64,000 nt of DNA from Neptunicella marina. Its GTDB lineage: Bacteria; Pseudomonadota; Gammaproteobacteria; Enterobacterales; Alteromonadaceae. Of the stretch, positions 45,744 to 54,307 are shown one piece after another (position 1 is the first letter of the stretch; every line of letters starts with the position of its first letter). Location: contig NZ_JACNEP010000002.1 in NCBI RefSeq assembly GCF_014270035.1, positions 124,001 to 188,000 of the forward strand. Direction: 5' to 3'. A program made the translations under genes and the position numbers. The notes beneath the pieces were generated by a model. The model was given only the letters and a program-made list of their open reading frames with translations, was not told the DNA's origin and searched no databases.

Positions 45744-46356
45744 TGAGTTTACCTTTGTTTATTGCTAACCATTGCAATGCAATGACAGTGGATGCGTTAT
45801 CTATTTTACCTTGTTCAAGTAATTCAAATGCATCATTAATATCTACGGAATGCACAAGTATATCTTCATTTTCGTCATCTAACCCGTGAATTCCACTCGC
45901 AGTGCTGCTGTCCACCTCAGCCACATACACATGCAGCTTTTCAGTGGTACCACCCGGGCTGGAAAAATAACTCAGTGCTTTATGCAACTTGTGCAGTTTA
46001 ATTCCTGCCTCTTCCATGGCTTCGCGATGACATACCTGCTCAATATCTTCACCCGGTTCAATCATGCCTGCGATACATTCAAGCAACCAGGGACTGTTAA
46101 CCCGATTTACCGCCCCAATACGCAATTGCTCGATTAAAATCAGTCGGTTATGTTTAAAATCAACCGGCAACACTGCTATCGCATCACTGCGCTGATAGAT
46201 TTCACGACGAACCTCACGGCTCCAGCCACCATCAAACAAACGATGTTTAAATCTATATTCATCTAACTTAAAAAAGCCCTGATACACCGGCCTAATTCCT
46301 AACATGTCGATATCAGATTGGTGAAACCCCAGCATTGGATATTTTTTATTTGTCAC
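45724..46356 (-). CDS. nudF: ADP-ribose pyrophosphatase
   Basis: A 210-residue Nudix hydrolase that cleaves ADP-ribose to AMP and ribose-5-phosphate. The Nudix box is GMIEPGEDIEQ...REAMEEAGI around residues 108-130, with YQGFFKLDEYRFKHRLFDGG upstream as in NudF. I place the start at the GTG at 46356 (VTNKKYPML...), which has AAGGGA about six bases upstream and gives the length of E. coli NudF. The frame stays open to an ATG at 46479, but that extension is not conserved-looking. It is the first gene of the run to parE and divergent from tolC. Confidence 0.93.
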   Translation of the reverse strand: MTNKKYPMLGFHQSDIDMLGIRPVYQGFFKLDEYRFKHRLFDGGWSREVRREIYQRSDAIAVLPVDFKHNRLILIEQLRIGAVNRVNSPWLLECIAGMIEPGEDIEQVCHREAMEEAGIKLHKLHKALSYFSSPGGTTEKLHVYVAEVDSSTASGIHGLDDENEDILVHSVDINDAFELLEQGKIDNASTVIALQWLAINKGKLIEQWSE

Positions 46357-46682
46357 AGCATTCCCTTTATTATTTAATGACCTGTCGCTGAAGAAAGGGG
46401 TATTTTTACAAATTACCGCACTATTTGCCTTAAAGTTTACTGAAATCAGTCGCTTTTCATAATTCACTATTTGAATCAAATAGATAGTTTTGGCATGTTT
46501 AATTTTTTACAGTGCAGTTTCAACCTTTGAAAAGACAAAACTAAATCAACATGATTTGTTACATTTGAACACGCAGTGTTACGACAAACTGCTTAAACAA
46601 AGCGGTTGATTTACATAGACTTTGACCATATATATCAGCAGACTATTACATTAGTGCACTAGCCGCAAAAAAAGGAAAACAC
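46357..46682. other. Divergent promoter region between nudF and tolC
   Basis: A 326-base AT-rich region with no credible gene. It holds the tolC promoter candidate at 46606-46634. The nudF promoter should lie in the left part, but I cannot pick it out. No riboswitch or RNA gene is seen. Confidence 0.6.
46606..46634 (+). promoter_or_regulatory. Sigma-70 promoter candidate for tolC
   Basis: TTGATT (46606-46611) and TATATA (46629-46634) are separated by 17 bases. The implied transcript leader is about 40 bases long and contains AAAGGAAA before the tolC ATG. Confidence 0.55.
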
Positions 46683-47972
46683 ATGAAAAAAACGATCTTG
46701 TCTGTGCTGATAGGCTTTAGCGTGGCCTCTCAAGCATTTGCAGATGATCTTTATCAAGTTTATCAGCAAGCATTACAAAATGATCCGGCAACCTTAAAAG
46801 CCGAAGCCAGTAAAGATGCTGCCTTTGCCTCTATTGGCAGCAGTAAAGCTAATTTATTGCCACAAATTTCATTGAGTCTGTCAGCCAGCCGCAGTGGTGG
46901 CGATGCTGACTCCAATAGTAATGGTGCAAGGGTATCTCTGACTCAGTCTCTGTATAACCCAACCTATTATGCACGTTTAGATCGTGCTGAGTTGGTTGCC
47001 AGCCAGGCTGACGCCTATTTCGCTGTAGCTAAGCAAGACTTAATTGTACGTACCGTAGGTGCATACTTTAATGTTTTACAGGCAATGGATGATTTGGAAT
47101 TTGCTCAGGCAGAAAAACGCGCCATTGAACGTCAACTGGAACAAACATCGCAGCGTTTCGCTGTTGGTTTGACCGCTAAGACAGATGTACATGAAGCTCA
47201 GGCTTTGTTTGATAATGCCGTTGCATCTGAAATCAGCGCCAAAAACAATGTAGAAATAAAGCGAGAAGCTCTGCGTGAAATTACCGGAGCATATCATCCG
47301 GAAATTAACCAACTGGATACTCAACGATTCAGCGCAGGTACACCGACACCTCAGGCAGTTGAAGAGTGGTTAACTATTGCGGATGAACGTAATACACAGT
47401 TAATGGCAGCCAATATCGGTGTGGATATTTCCAAACAGGATATTGATATTGCGACAACAGGTTACTATCCGGATTTAAGCTTAAGCGCTAACGTGGACTC
47501 AAGTGATACTGAGCGTAACGGTATAGACGAGGGCCGCAGTAACACTAATTATATTGGTGTAACCTTAAGCGTTCCTTTGTATGAAGGTGGTTCGACCCAG
47601 AGTGGTGTGGAAGTTGCGAAGAAAAACTTTATTGCAGACAGTGAAGAGCGCGAGCGTATTCATCGCTCGGTTGTACGCAGTGTGCGCAGTAATTTCTACG
47701 ATGTAACCGCATCTATCGCCCGAATCAAAGCATTGCAGCAAGCCGTTGTTTCAGCAGAAAGTGCCTTAAGTGCAACCGAAGCAGGTTTTGATGTAGGAAC
47801 CCGTACTATCGTTGACGTACTGAATAGCACTCGTAACCTATACGATGCCAAGCGTAACTTAGCCAGCGCACGTTATGGTTACATCATTAGTATCCTAAGC
47901 TTAAAACAAGCCGCAGGTTCACTGAGTGATCAGGATGTTATGGACATCAACCGTGGTTTAAGCAAAAGCTAA
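46683..47972 (+). CDS. tolC: Outer-membrane efflux channel TolC
   Basis: A 429-residue outer-membrane factor with a signal peptide (cleavage near QAFA-DD, residue 21). Two OEP repeats with long coiled-coil helices are separated by beta-barrel strands: SLYNPTYYARLDRAE in the first and GVTLSVPLYEGGSTQSGV in the second. Together they form the trimeric channel-tunnel used by type I secretion and RND pumps. It is located opposite nudF as in E. coli. It is the only such gene in the window and the natural partner of both RND systems here. It is followed by a strong terminator. Confidence 0.95.
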   Translation: MKKTILSVLIGFSVASQAFADDLYQVYQQALQNDPATLKAEASKDAAFASIGSSKANLLPQISLSLSASRSGGDADSNSNGARVSLTQSLYNPTYYARLDRAELVASQADAYFAVAKQDLIVRTVGAYFNVLQAMDDLEFAQAEKRAIERQLEQTSQRFAVGLTAKTDVHEAQALFDNAVASEISAKNNVEIKREALREITGAYHPEINQLDTQRFSAGTPTPQAVEEWLTIADERNTQLMAANIGVDISKQDIDIATTGYYPDLSLSANVDSSDTERNGIDEGRSNTNYIGVTLSVPLYEGGSTQSGVEVAKKNFIADSEERERIHRSVVRSVRSNFYDVTASIARIKALQQAVVSAESALSATEAGFDVGTRTIVDVLNSTRNLYDAKRNLASARYGYIISILSLKQAAGSLSDQDVMDINRGLSKS

Positions 47973-47991
47973 ACATAATTAATTGATAAAG

Positions 47992-48019
47992 AAAAAAGCC
48001 CCTGAATGGGGCTTTTTTT
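47992..48019. terminator. Terminator after tolC
   Basis: AAAAAAGCCCC / GGGGCTTTTTT with a five-base loop TGAAT; A and T tracts on both sides make it usable from both directions. Confidence 0.93.
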
Positions 48020-48050
48020 ATGACTACAACCGAACAGGATAACGCGAACA

Positions 48051-48440
48051 TTAATTAAGGCGACTTAACAACTCTTTACCAATATCAGAGTCGATAAAAC
48101 CATTTTGTTCCGCCCACTGCTTAATCGCCAGACCATCAGCCTCAGCTTCGCTTAATGATTTTTTCGACATCTTTTTTATCATATAAGTGCCAACATCAAT
48201 TGCGCCATTTTGCATGGCATAACGAATTAAACTGTTTCCACCACAGGAAATACCCGAATAATAATCAGATAATCGCATATTGTAGTCGGCTTGCACGGCT
48301 CTCATTTTCTTGCGAAGTTCACTTTTATCGTTGTTTTTAACTATGGTGCAAATATTTTCTAAATCCTCATTAATATCAGCAAAACTTAAAGGTGAAAAAA
48401 CCAAAGCGGTTAATGAAGCAATAAAAGCTGCTTTTTTCAT
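48051..48440 (-). CDS. DUF3718 family exported protein, copy 1
   Basis: A 129-residue protein from the ATG at 48440 (MKKAAFIA...), with GAGGTAAG upstream; the frame extends 14 codons further without support. A signal peptide is cleaved near SFA-DI (residue 21). The mature part contains the DUF3718 core NICTIVKNNDKSELRKKMR and GISCGGNSLIRYAM. Its two cysteines could form a disulfide in the periplasm. Function is unknown. A close paralogue lies at 58855-59244 on the same strand. Confidence 0.9.
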   Translation of the reverse strand: MKKAAFIASLTALVFSPLSFADINEDLENICTIVKNNDKSELRKKMRAVQADYNMRLSDYYSGISCGGNSLIRYAMQNGAIDVGTYMIKKMSKKSLSEAEADGLAIKQWAEQNGFIDSDIGKELLSRLN

Positions 48441-48566
48441 TATTCTTACCTCACAGACCCGAATAAACATCGCAGGAAACAATTTAATTTAAGCAGCTGG
48501 CACTCACTTTGACGCCTGCAAAAAAATACCTATGTATTTTTTTTAATACACAACATTTGGAGATAT

Positions 48567-48597
48567 AAAAAAACAGCGGCTAATGCCGCTGTTTTTC
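48567..48597. terminator. Terminator after the M1 aminopeptidase gene
   Basis: AAAAACAGCGGC / GCCGCTGTTTTT (48569-48580 with 48585-48596), loop TAAT. It ends the minus-strand M1 transcript and the A/T tracts are symmetric. Confidence 0.9.
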
Positions 48598-48613
48598 CTG
48601 TAAGAACGGGTGT

Positions 48614-51184
48614 TTACTGCGCTTTAAGAAACTCAGTAAAATCAGCCTGATATTTACCTTTTAACTCTACACACTGATGCGAGCTTTGCAGCATTACTTC
48701 AAAACTGCGCGCCATACCTTCAAATTTTTCCATACGTTCCTTGTAGAAGTCTTTGGCAAGCGTGATATTACCCACACTGCAACTTGAAGAAACATATTGC
48801 GGCATGTGTGCAATATGATAAGCAGGCATTTTCTGGGTTAATGCCTCAAAGTTTTTCACCAACCACTGATACATCAGTGTTTTATCATCCATTCGTCCAG
48901 AGGCGTAATACAAACCATAGATCACATTGGCCGGCGTCACATAATCGGTCAGATTCAGATCCAACGCCTTAGTAATCAATTCAGGCTGCTCAAAATAAAA
49001 CCCACGACCAATAGTGCCTTTTACCCTTGCATCGGTGGTTGCTTTAAATGCGTCTTCCAGCGTAGTAAACCATTGTTGTCCGGAATGACGCGCCACCATA
49101 GCCATGGCATTGCCAGCCAGCGAAGCAGGTACTGAGTTGGCATCTTTCAGGTAAGATTCACTTAATTGTCTGGCCGTTGCCAATACCTGTTTGTTGTGTG
49201 ACGTGCGGCTCAATAAAGAGAATACCGAATAACGCAATTTAATCAGATCGTCACTTTCGCCTTCTTTTTCCACCGTGCCGAGTTCTTTAAACCAGGGCAA
49301 TGCCATTTTCTCTACAAACCTGGCATATAACTCGCGATTTGAATCATCAACCAGATAATCCAGTTGGCCGATACGTGAAAATACCGTACGAACTACCATA
49401 GGGTCACTGTCATTTGCCAGCACCGCCAGAGCTTTAAATTGCTCCTGTAAACTCACTTTACCGGCAGTAAATAACGCACCAATGTTATTAATAAAACTTT
49501 TCTTTTCACGACTGGATAACTTATCCGTGTCGTTTAACAAGGCATCCAGCTGCGCAGCAGGAATGTTCCAGCGGAAGTAACCTAATGCACCGGCATCAGG
49601 GTAAACCCATTCCGCTTCACTTAATTTGCTGATCATTTGTGATGGCTGAGTCAGGGTTACTGCCATATGTTCGACTTTGCCGTTAAGTTTGTATTTAACC
49701 GACAGTGGAACTTGCCACACCTGCTTTTTATTGCCTTCATCAGACAATAAATAACGCTCTTGCGTCACCTGACCATTTTCACCGAAGTTAATCAGTGCAT
49801 AACCAGGCTGTTCAATGTAAGTTTTCATCATAGCTGGCAAGTCAATATCACTTACGGCACCCAGAGCCCGCCACAAGTCGCTGGCTTCTGCATTTTTCCA
49901 GCTCCGATCCTTAATGTATTGCTGAATCCCTTTCTGGAAGTTTTCTTCACCAATAAGATTCTCAACCATTAATAAAATCGATTCACCTTTACTGTAATTA
50001 AGTCCAAGGCCATCCATAACATCTGCCGCTTCACGTACGACCTTTTTAATTGGACGAGTGGTTGGCAACGCATCTTCAGGGAAAGCCCCTTCCTGCACCA
50101 GATTATTAACAGTATTCAGTTCAGGGTATAACTTCACCATTACCTTGCCTGACATCCAGGATGCAAACGCTTCATTCAGCCACAGATCATCCCACCATGC
50201 CATAGTGACCAGGTTGCCATACCACATGTGTGCTAATTCATGCGCAACCACGTTAAGAGGCCCGGTACGCTCAGTTAAGCGCGGGTTATCCCCCAGTAAT
50301 AAGTAACTGTCGCGATAAGTAATTAAACCGGCATTTTCCATTGCACCGTGAGTGAAATTAGGTACAGCAATAAAATCTACTTTTTCAAAAGGATAAGCCG
50401 CACCGAAGTAAGATTCTAACGCCTTTAAAATTTCTGCAGTATGCGTAGCGATAAACTTGGTTTTGTCAGCTTTACCCTTTGGCGTATAAATGTGACCCGG
50501 GATAGATAAGCCTTCAATGGGTGCAGAATCAAACTCGCCAATTGCATAGGCCACAATATAAGTTGGCATTGGTTTGGTTTTATTAAAAGTGACGGTTTGC
50601 CAGCCATCAGCTACCGAACGTTTTGCCACCAGAGTGTTAGACAACACTGTGTTTTTTTCAGGGCTGCTAATGGTTAACTGATAGGGAATTTTGAAACTAG
50701 GTTCATCGAAACTTGGAAAAGCACGACGTGCATGCATATCTTCAAACTGGGTGAAGATATAATTGCGATCTTCAAACGTAGACAAATACATACCATCTGA
50801 ACTGGTATTTACTTTACCATGAAAGGTAAGCGCCAATTTATATTTGCCCGCTGTGATGGTATCACCTGTAGATGCCCAGTTCATATGGTAATCGCCTGCA
50901 CTGACCGTCATAGGCAAACGTGTATCACCACTAATCAACTCAGCTTTATCAATCACTAAATCAATTTGATAAAAGCCAATTTTATCAGCCGATCCGGAAA
51001 CCGTGATATCAATCATGGTAGAGCCGCTGTAATCCGGCTTGTCAGGGTCAACTTTTAGATTAATTTTTTGAAATGTCGGTTGAATATTGCTGGGCAAGCG
51101 ATAATCCACATCCGCCATACTGGGTACAGAAAAAAACAAGGTACTGACGATAAGCGTAAATACCGATAGTAGCTTTTTAAACAT
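48614..51184 (-). CDS. M1 family zinc aminopeptidase, exported
   Basis: An 856-residue gluzincin with a signal peptide (cleavage near SMA-DV, residue 24). It has the N-terminal beta-saddle domain, the exopeptidase motif HGAMENAGL around residue 277 and the zinc motif HELAHMWYGN at about 312, with the third ligand in WLNEAFASW 18 residues on. A helical ERAP1-like C-terminal domain fills residues 530-856. It is expected to remove N-terminal residues from peptides in the periplasm or outside the cell. AGGAT precedes the ATG. It stands alone. Confidence 0.94.
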   Translation of the reverse strand: MFKKLLSVFTLIVSTLFFSVPSMADVDYRLPSNIQPTFQKINLKVDPDKPDYSGSTMIDITVSGSADKIGFYQIDLVIDKAELISGDTRLPMTVSAGDYHMNWASTGDTITAGKYKLALTFHGKVNTSSDGMYLSTFEDRNYIFTQFEDMHARRAFPSFDEPSFKIPYQLTISSPEKNTVLSNTLVAKRSVADGWQTVTFNKTKPMPTYIVAYAIGEFDSAPIEGLSIPGHIYTPKGKADKTKFIATHTAEILKALESYFGAAYPFEKVDFIAVPNFTHGAMENAGLITYRDSYLLLGDNPRLTERTGPLNVVAHELAHMWYGNLVTMAWWDDLWLNEAFASWMSGKVMVKLYPELNTVNNLVQEGAFPEDALPTTRPIKKVVREAADVMDGLGLNYSKGESILLMVENLIGEENFQKGIQQYIKDRSWKNAEASDLWRALGAVSDIDLPAMMKTYIEQPGYALINFGENGQVTQERYLLSDEGNKKQVWQVPLSVKYKLNGKVEHMAVTLTQPSQMISKLSEAEWVYPDAGALGYFRWNIPAAQLDALLNDTDKLSSREKKSFINNIGALFTAGKVSLQEQFKALAVLANDSDPMVVRTVFSRIGQLDYLVDDSNRELYARFVEKMALPWFKELGTVEKEGESDDLIKLRYSVFSLLSRTSHNKQVLATARQLSESYLKDANSVPASLAGNAMAMVARHSGQQWFTTLEDAFKATTDARVKGTIGRGFYFEQPELITKALDLNLTDYVTPANVIYGLYYASGRMDDKTLMYQWLVKNFEALTQKMPAYHIAHMPQYVSSSCSVGNITLAKDFYKERMEKFEGMARSFEVMLQSSHQCVELKGKYQADFTEFLKAQ

Positions 51185-51438
51185 AAATATCCTGATTATT
51201 TATTGTTGTGAGAATTTTGCGGTGAAAATCGAATGCACACGGCAAAATCAGGTATTCTGATAAGGTAAGATACTCCTTTGACCTTACACAGAGTGTGATG
51301 AGCAAACTCAGCTCTGAGTCAGAGTTTATCAACAAGCTATTTTAGCAACCACTGTTCAGCCCAAAATAGAATGTAAACAGATTTGTCCGACCAATTTATG
51401 CGTTATTGGGTCAAGGTAAAATGCTAGAAATGGGAGTA

Positions 51439-52540
51439 TTAATTAACACATATACAGTTACGACCAGAGGATTTGGCCTGATACAATGCAGAATCTGCCG
51501 CCTCAATTAAACAATTGGGATTAAGCCCGGCTTTGGGGTACATGGCTGCGACCCCAAGACTAACAGTTAACTGAAGTGGCTTTTCTTCATGCACAAAAGG
51601 ATGTTGTTCAATATTAATCCGGATACGCTCAGCTATTTTCAGCGCATCATTCAGACCTGTACTGCCAAGCAATACCGCAAATTCCTCACCACCAAACCGC
51701 GCGGCCATATCTGTTTTACGTTGTACAGCCTCATTAATAATCGAAGCTAAATGAACTAAACAAGCATCTCCATATAAATGGCCATAATTGTCATTTATGC
51801 GCTTAAAATAATCGACATCAATTAGGATCAGCGATAATTCCAAATTGTTACGCACTGCGTTATGCCACTGCTGCTCATAATAGTTATTAAAGTGACCCCG
51901 GTTATAAATGTGCGTTAGTGCATCAATTTTATTAAGTTGTTCCAGCTCGCTTTTTTGTGCATCAAGCTGAGCCTCAATTTTAAATGAACGCACATACTCT
52001 TTGTGAGTGCGGATACCCAATAACACCAGATAACTTGAATAAATCAACAGCATGGACGCTATTGGCAATTTCCCTTCAACAAACATACCGGTGATAATCG
52101 GAGGTATAACAAGAATAGCCAGGTTGGATAACGCCAGTTTAATTCTGGGTGTGAGTGCCATTAATGCCCCACTGGCAATCCCCCCCATTACCAAAAACGT
52201 GACATGAATAATAGGTGTAAACATAAATCGCCATTGTAAAAATACTGCTTAATATGGCTGCGTGGGAAAGTGACAAAAATGAAAAGACAGCCAACCACAA
52301 GCGTGGTGAATAATTGTACAAGGGCTTGGTTAATAATTTATGCAGATAACGTAACGCACTGATAAAAAACATGCCGCCAGCGAATAATAAACTTAACTCA
52401 GGCTGCAGAATATAAAAATCGAAAGGCCAGAAAACAGCAGGTAGTACAATTGCATAAATAGCGATGCCAGCACTGGAGCGGCTGAGCAAATCCATATCTA
52501 TACGTCGCTGAATGCTTTTGTCTTGTACGTCTGTATCCAT
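51439..52540 (-). pseudogene. Membrane diguanylate cyclase gene split by a frameshift
   Basis: Two overlapping minus-strand frames make one protein. The first, from an ATG at 52540, gives membrane segments up to about ...HAAILSSIFT. The second, open from before 52224 to the stop at 51439, continues with further membrane segments (TPIIHVTFLVMGGIASG), a coiled coil and a complete GGDEF domain. The active site is GGEEF (ARFGGEEFAV) and the inhibitory RxxD site is present (RKTD). One extra base, most simply in the A5 run at 52238-52242, would restore a single frame. The C-terminal part could still be translated from the ATG at 52224 as a 261-residue cyclase. Alternatives are a sequencing error, a phase-variable homopolymer or a true pseudogene. 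Confidence 0.75.
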
Positions 52541-52822
52541 TGATTTAGAAGGCAGTGACCTGACAACTCCTGCTTAAACAGCCTGCTCCATCATAATCAG
52601 GCGTTAATCGATTGTAAATTAAAAAAATAAGCAATGCACACCATGGCTGGATAATAATGCTTAACATTTAGCTAATTTAACATCTTGTTTTACAACAATA
52701 TTGTTTAGCTCAATCCGTCCAACTTTCTATTTCACAGGTTAAATCGCTTATCTAAAAACACAATTTCTCCTGTGTAATTGGTAAGATGGTGAATGAAAAA
52801 ACAACAGAAATAAGGAAGATAT

Positions 52823-54235
52823 ATGAGTTCCATCCCTTACACGCTAAAACGTGCTGTTTTGTTGGCGGCCAGCAGCGCACTACTATGCCAGGGTGCACTT
52901 GCAGCGACATTAAACACACAGCAGTTAAAGACACTTGAAAACCTTAAAAAAGACGCCCTAAATTCAGACACCAGTTATCAAATCATTGAATCTCTGACCA
53001 CTGAGGTAGGTGCACGAATGGTGGGGACCGAAGCAGAAAAAAAATCGGTAACCTGGGCGGTAAATAAAATGAAAGCACTTGGCTTTGATAAAGTGTGGAC
53101 AGAGCCGGTTGCCACACCTAAATGGCACAGAGGTGAAGCCAGGGTTAGCATTGAGTCTCCCTACCCTCATACATTAGTAGCGCTTGCTTTAGGTGGTAGT
53201 GTGGGTACTGATGGGAAAACACTGAAAGCACCTGTCGTGCAGTTTGAAAACTTACAGGCATTAAAAGATGCCAAAGCAGATAGTCTCAAAGGTAAAATTG
53301 CGTTTGTTTCCTATCGCATGGAACGCCATATTGATGGTCATGGTTACGGCATGGCTGTGGGTGCTCGTGGTGCAGGCGCGGCAATAGCTGCCGAAAAAGG
53401 CGCTATCGCCTATGTTATGCGTTCAGTAGGTACAGATACTAACCGTGTTGCCCATACCGGAGGTATGCGTTACCAGGACGGTGTGAAAAAAATTCCAGGG
53501 CTGGCCTTATCTAATCCCGATGCAGATTTGCTGTTAAACCAGCTAAAACGTAATAAACCGGTGATAATGTCACTCTCTCTGACAGCCAATCCTGAACCGG
53601 ACGCAGAAGTCACGTCTTACAATGTTATTGGCCAAATCAACGGCAGTGAATTGCCGAATGAATATGTTACGCTTGGTGCTCATCTGGATTCATGGGATGT
53701 GGGTACTGGAGCCATTGATGATGGAATAGGTGTGGGTATGACGTTAGCCGCGGTGCACCATATTGCCCAGTTACCTCAACGTCCTAAACGCTCTGTACGG
53801 GTTATTCTGTTCGCCGCTGAAGAAATTGGACTGTTTGGCGCCCGCGCCTATGCCAAAGCTCACAAAGATGACATGAAGGACCACGTAATTGGCGCAGAAT
53901 GGGATTTTGGTAACGGTGATATTTATCAGCTCACACCGGGAGTTGGTCCGTCTGCACTAAATAATATTCGTGATTTAGCCACTCTGTTAGCACCAATGGG
54001 CGTGTCACTCTCGAGCGAAAACAATGCCAAAGGTCAGTCGGATATGAGTGCGTTGGGTCGAGCTGGAATGCCAGCAATAAACTTTGATCCGGATGGTTCG
54101 GATTATTTCGATTACCATCACACACCAAACGACACTTTAGATAAAGTAAACCGTGATGCACTGAAAAAGAATACCGCGATTTACACTATGTTCAGTTATT
54201 TTGCCGCACAATCCGATGTGGATTTCCGCAAGTAG
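52823..54235 (+). CDS. M28 family zinc aminopeptidase, exported
   Basis: A 470-residue protein with a signal peptide (cleavage near ALAA-TL, residue 28). A PA-type insert lies roughly between residues 125 and 260. The co-catalytic zinc site shows H287 (GAHLDSWD), the bridging aspartate of GAIDDGIG near 300, the EE pair of FAAEEIGLFGA near 332, and the C-terminal DYHHTPNDT near 432. The layout resembles plasma glutamate carboxypeptidase-like M28 enzymes. AAGGAAGA precedes the ATG. It is divergent from the frameshifted GGDEF gene and ends at a shared terminator. Confidence 0.92.
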   Translation: MSSIPYTLKRAVLLAASSALLCQGALAATLNTQQLKTLENLKKDALNSDTSYQIIESLTTEVGARMVGTEAEKKSVTWAVNKMKALGFDKVWTEPVATPKWHRGEARVSIESPYPHTLVALALGGSVGTDGKTLKAPVVQFENLQALKDAKADSLKGKIAFVSYRMERHIDGHGYGMAVGARGAGAAIAAEKGAIAYVMRSVGTDTNRVAHTGGMRYQDGVKKIPGLALSNPDADLLLNQLKRNKPVIMSLSLTANPEPDAEVTSYNVIGQINGSELPNEYVTLGAHLDSWDVGTGAIDDGIGVGMTLAAVHHIAQLPQRPKRSVRVILFAAEEIGLFGARAYAKAHKDDMKDHVIGAEWDFGNGDIYQLTPGVGPSALNNIRDLATLLAPMGVSLSSENNAKGQSDMSALGRAGMPAINFDPDGSDYFDYHHTPNDTLDKVNRDALKKNTAIYTMFSYFAAQSDVDFRK

Positions 54236-54253
54236 CAAGTAAAATAATATGCT

Positions 54254-54287
54254 AAAAAAATGCCGCATATCATGCGGCATTTTTTTA
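54254..54287. terminator. Bidirectional terminator between the M28 and RND genes
   Basis: AAAAAAATGCCGCAT / ATGCGGCATTTTTTT with a three-base loop and long A and T tracts on both strands. Confidence 0.93.
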
Positions 54288-54307
54288 TCTGTTAAATGAT
54301 TTTGTCG

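Noticed and set aside
46357-46479. N-terminal extension of nudF to an ATG at 46479
   Set aside because: The extension has no match to NudF, and a GTG at 46356 has a good ribosome binding site and gives the normal family length.
51306-51319. ACTCAG-CT-CTGAGT repeat upstream of the M1 gene as an operator
   Set aside because: It is short and isolated, with no regulator nearby and no match to a known operator that I recognise.
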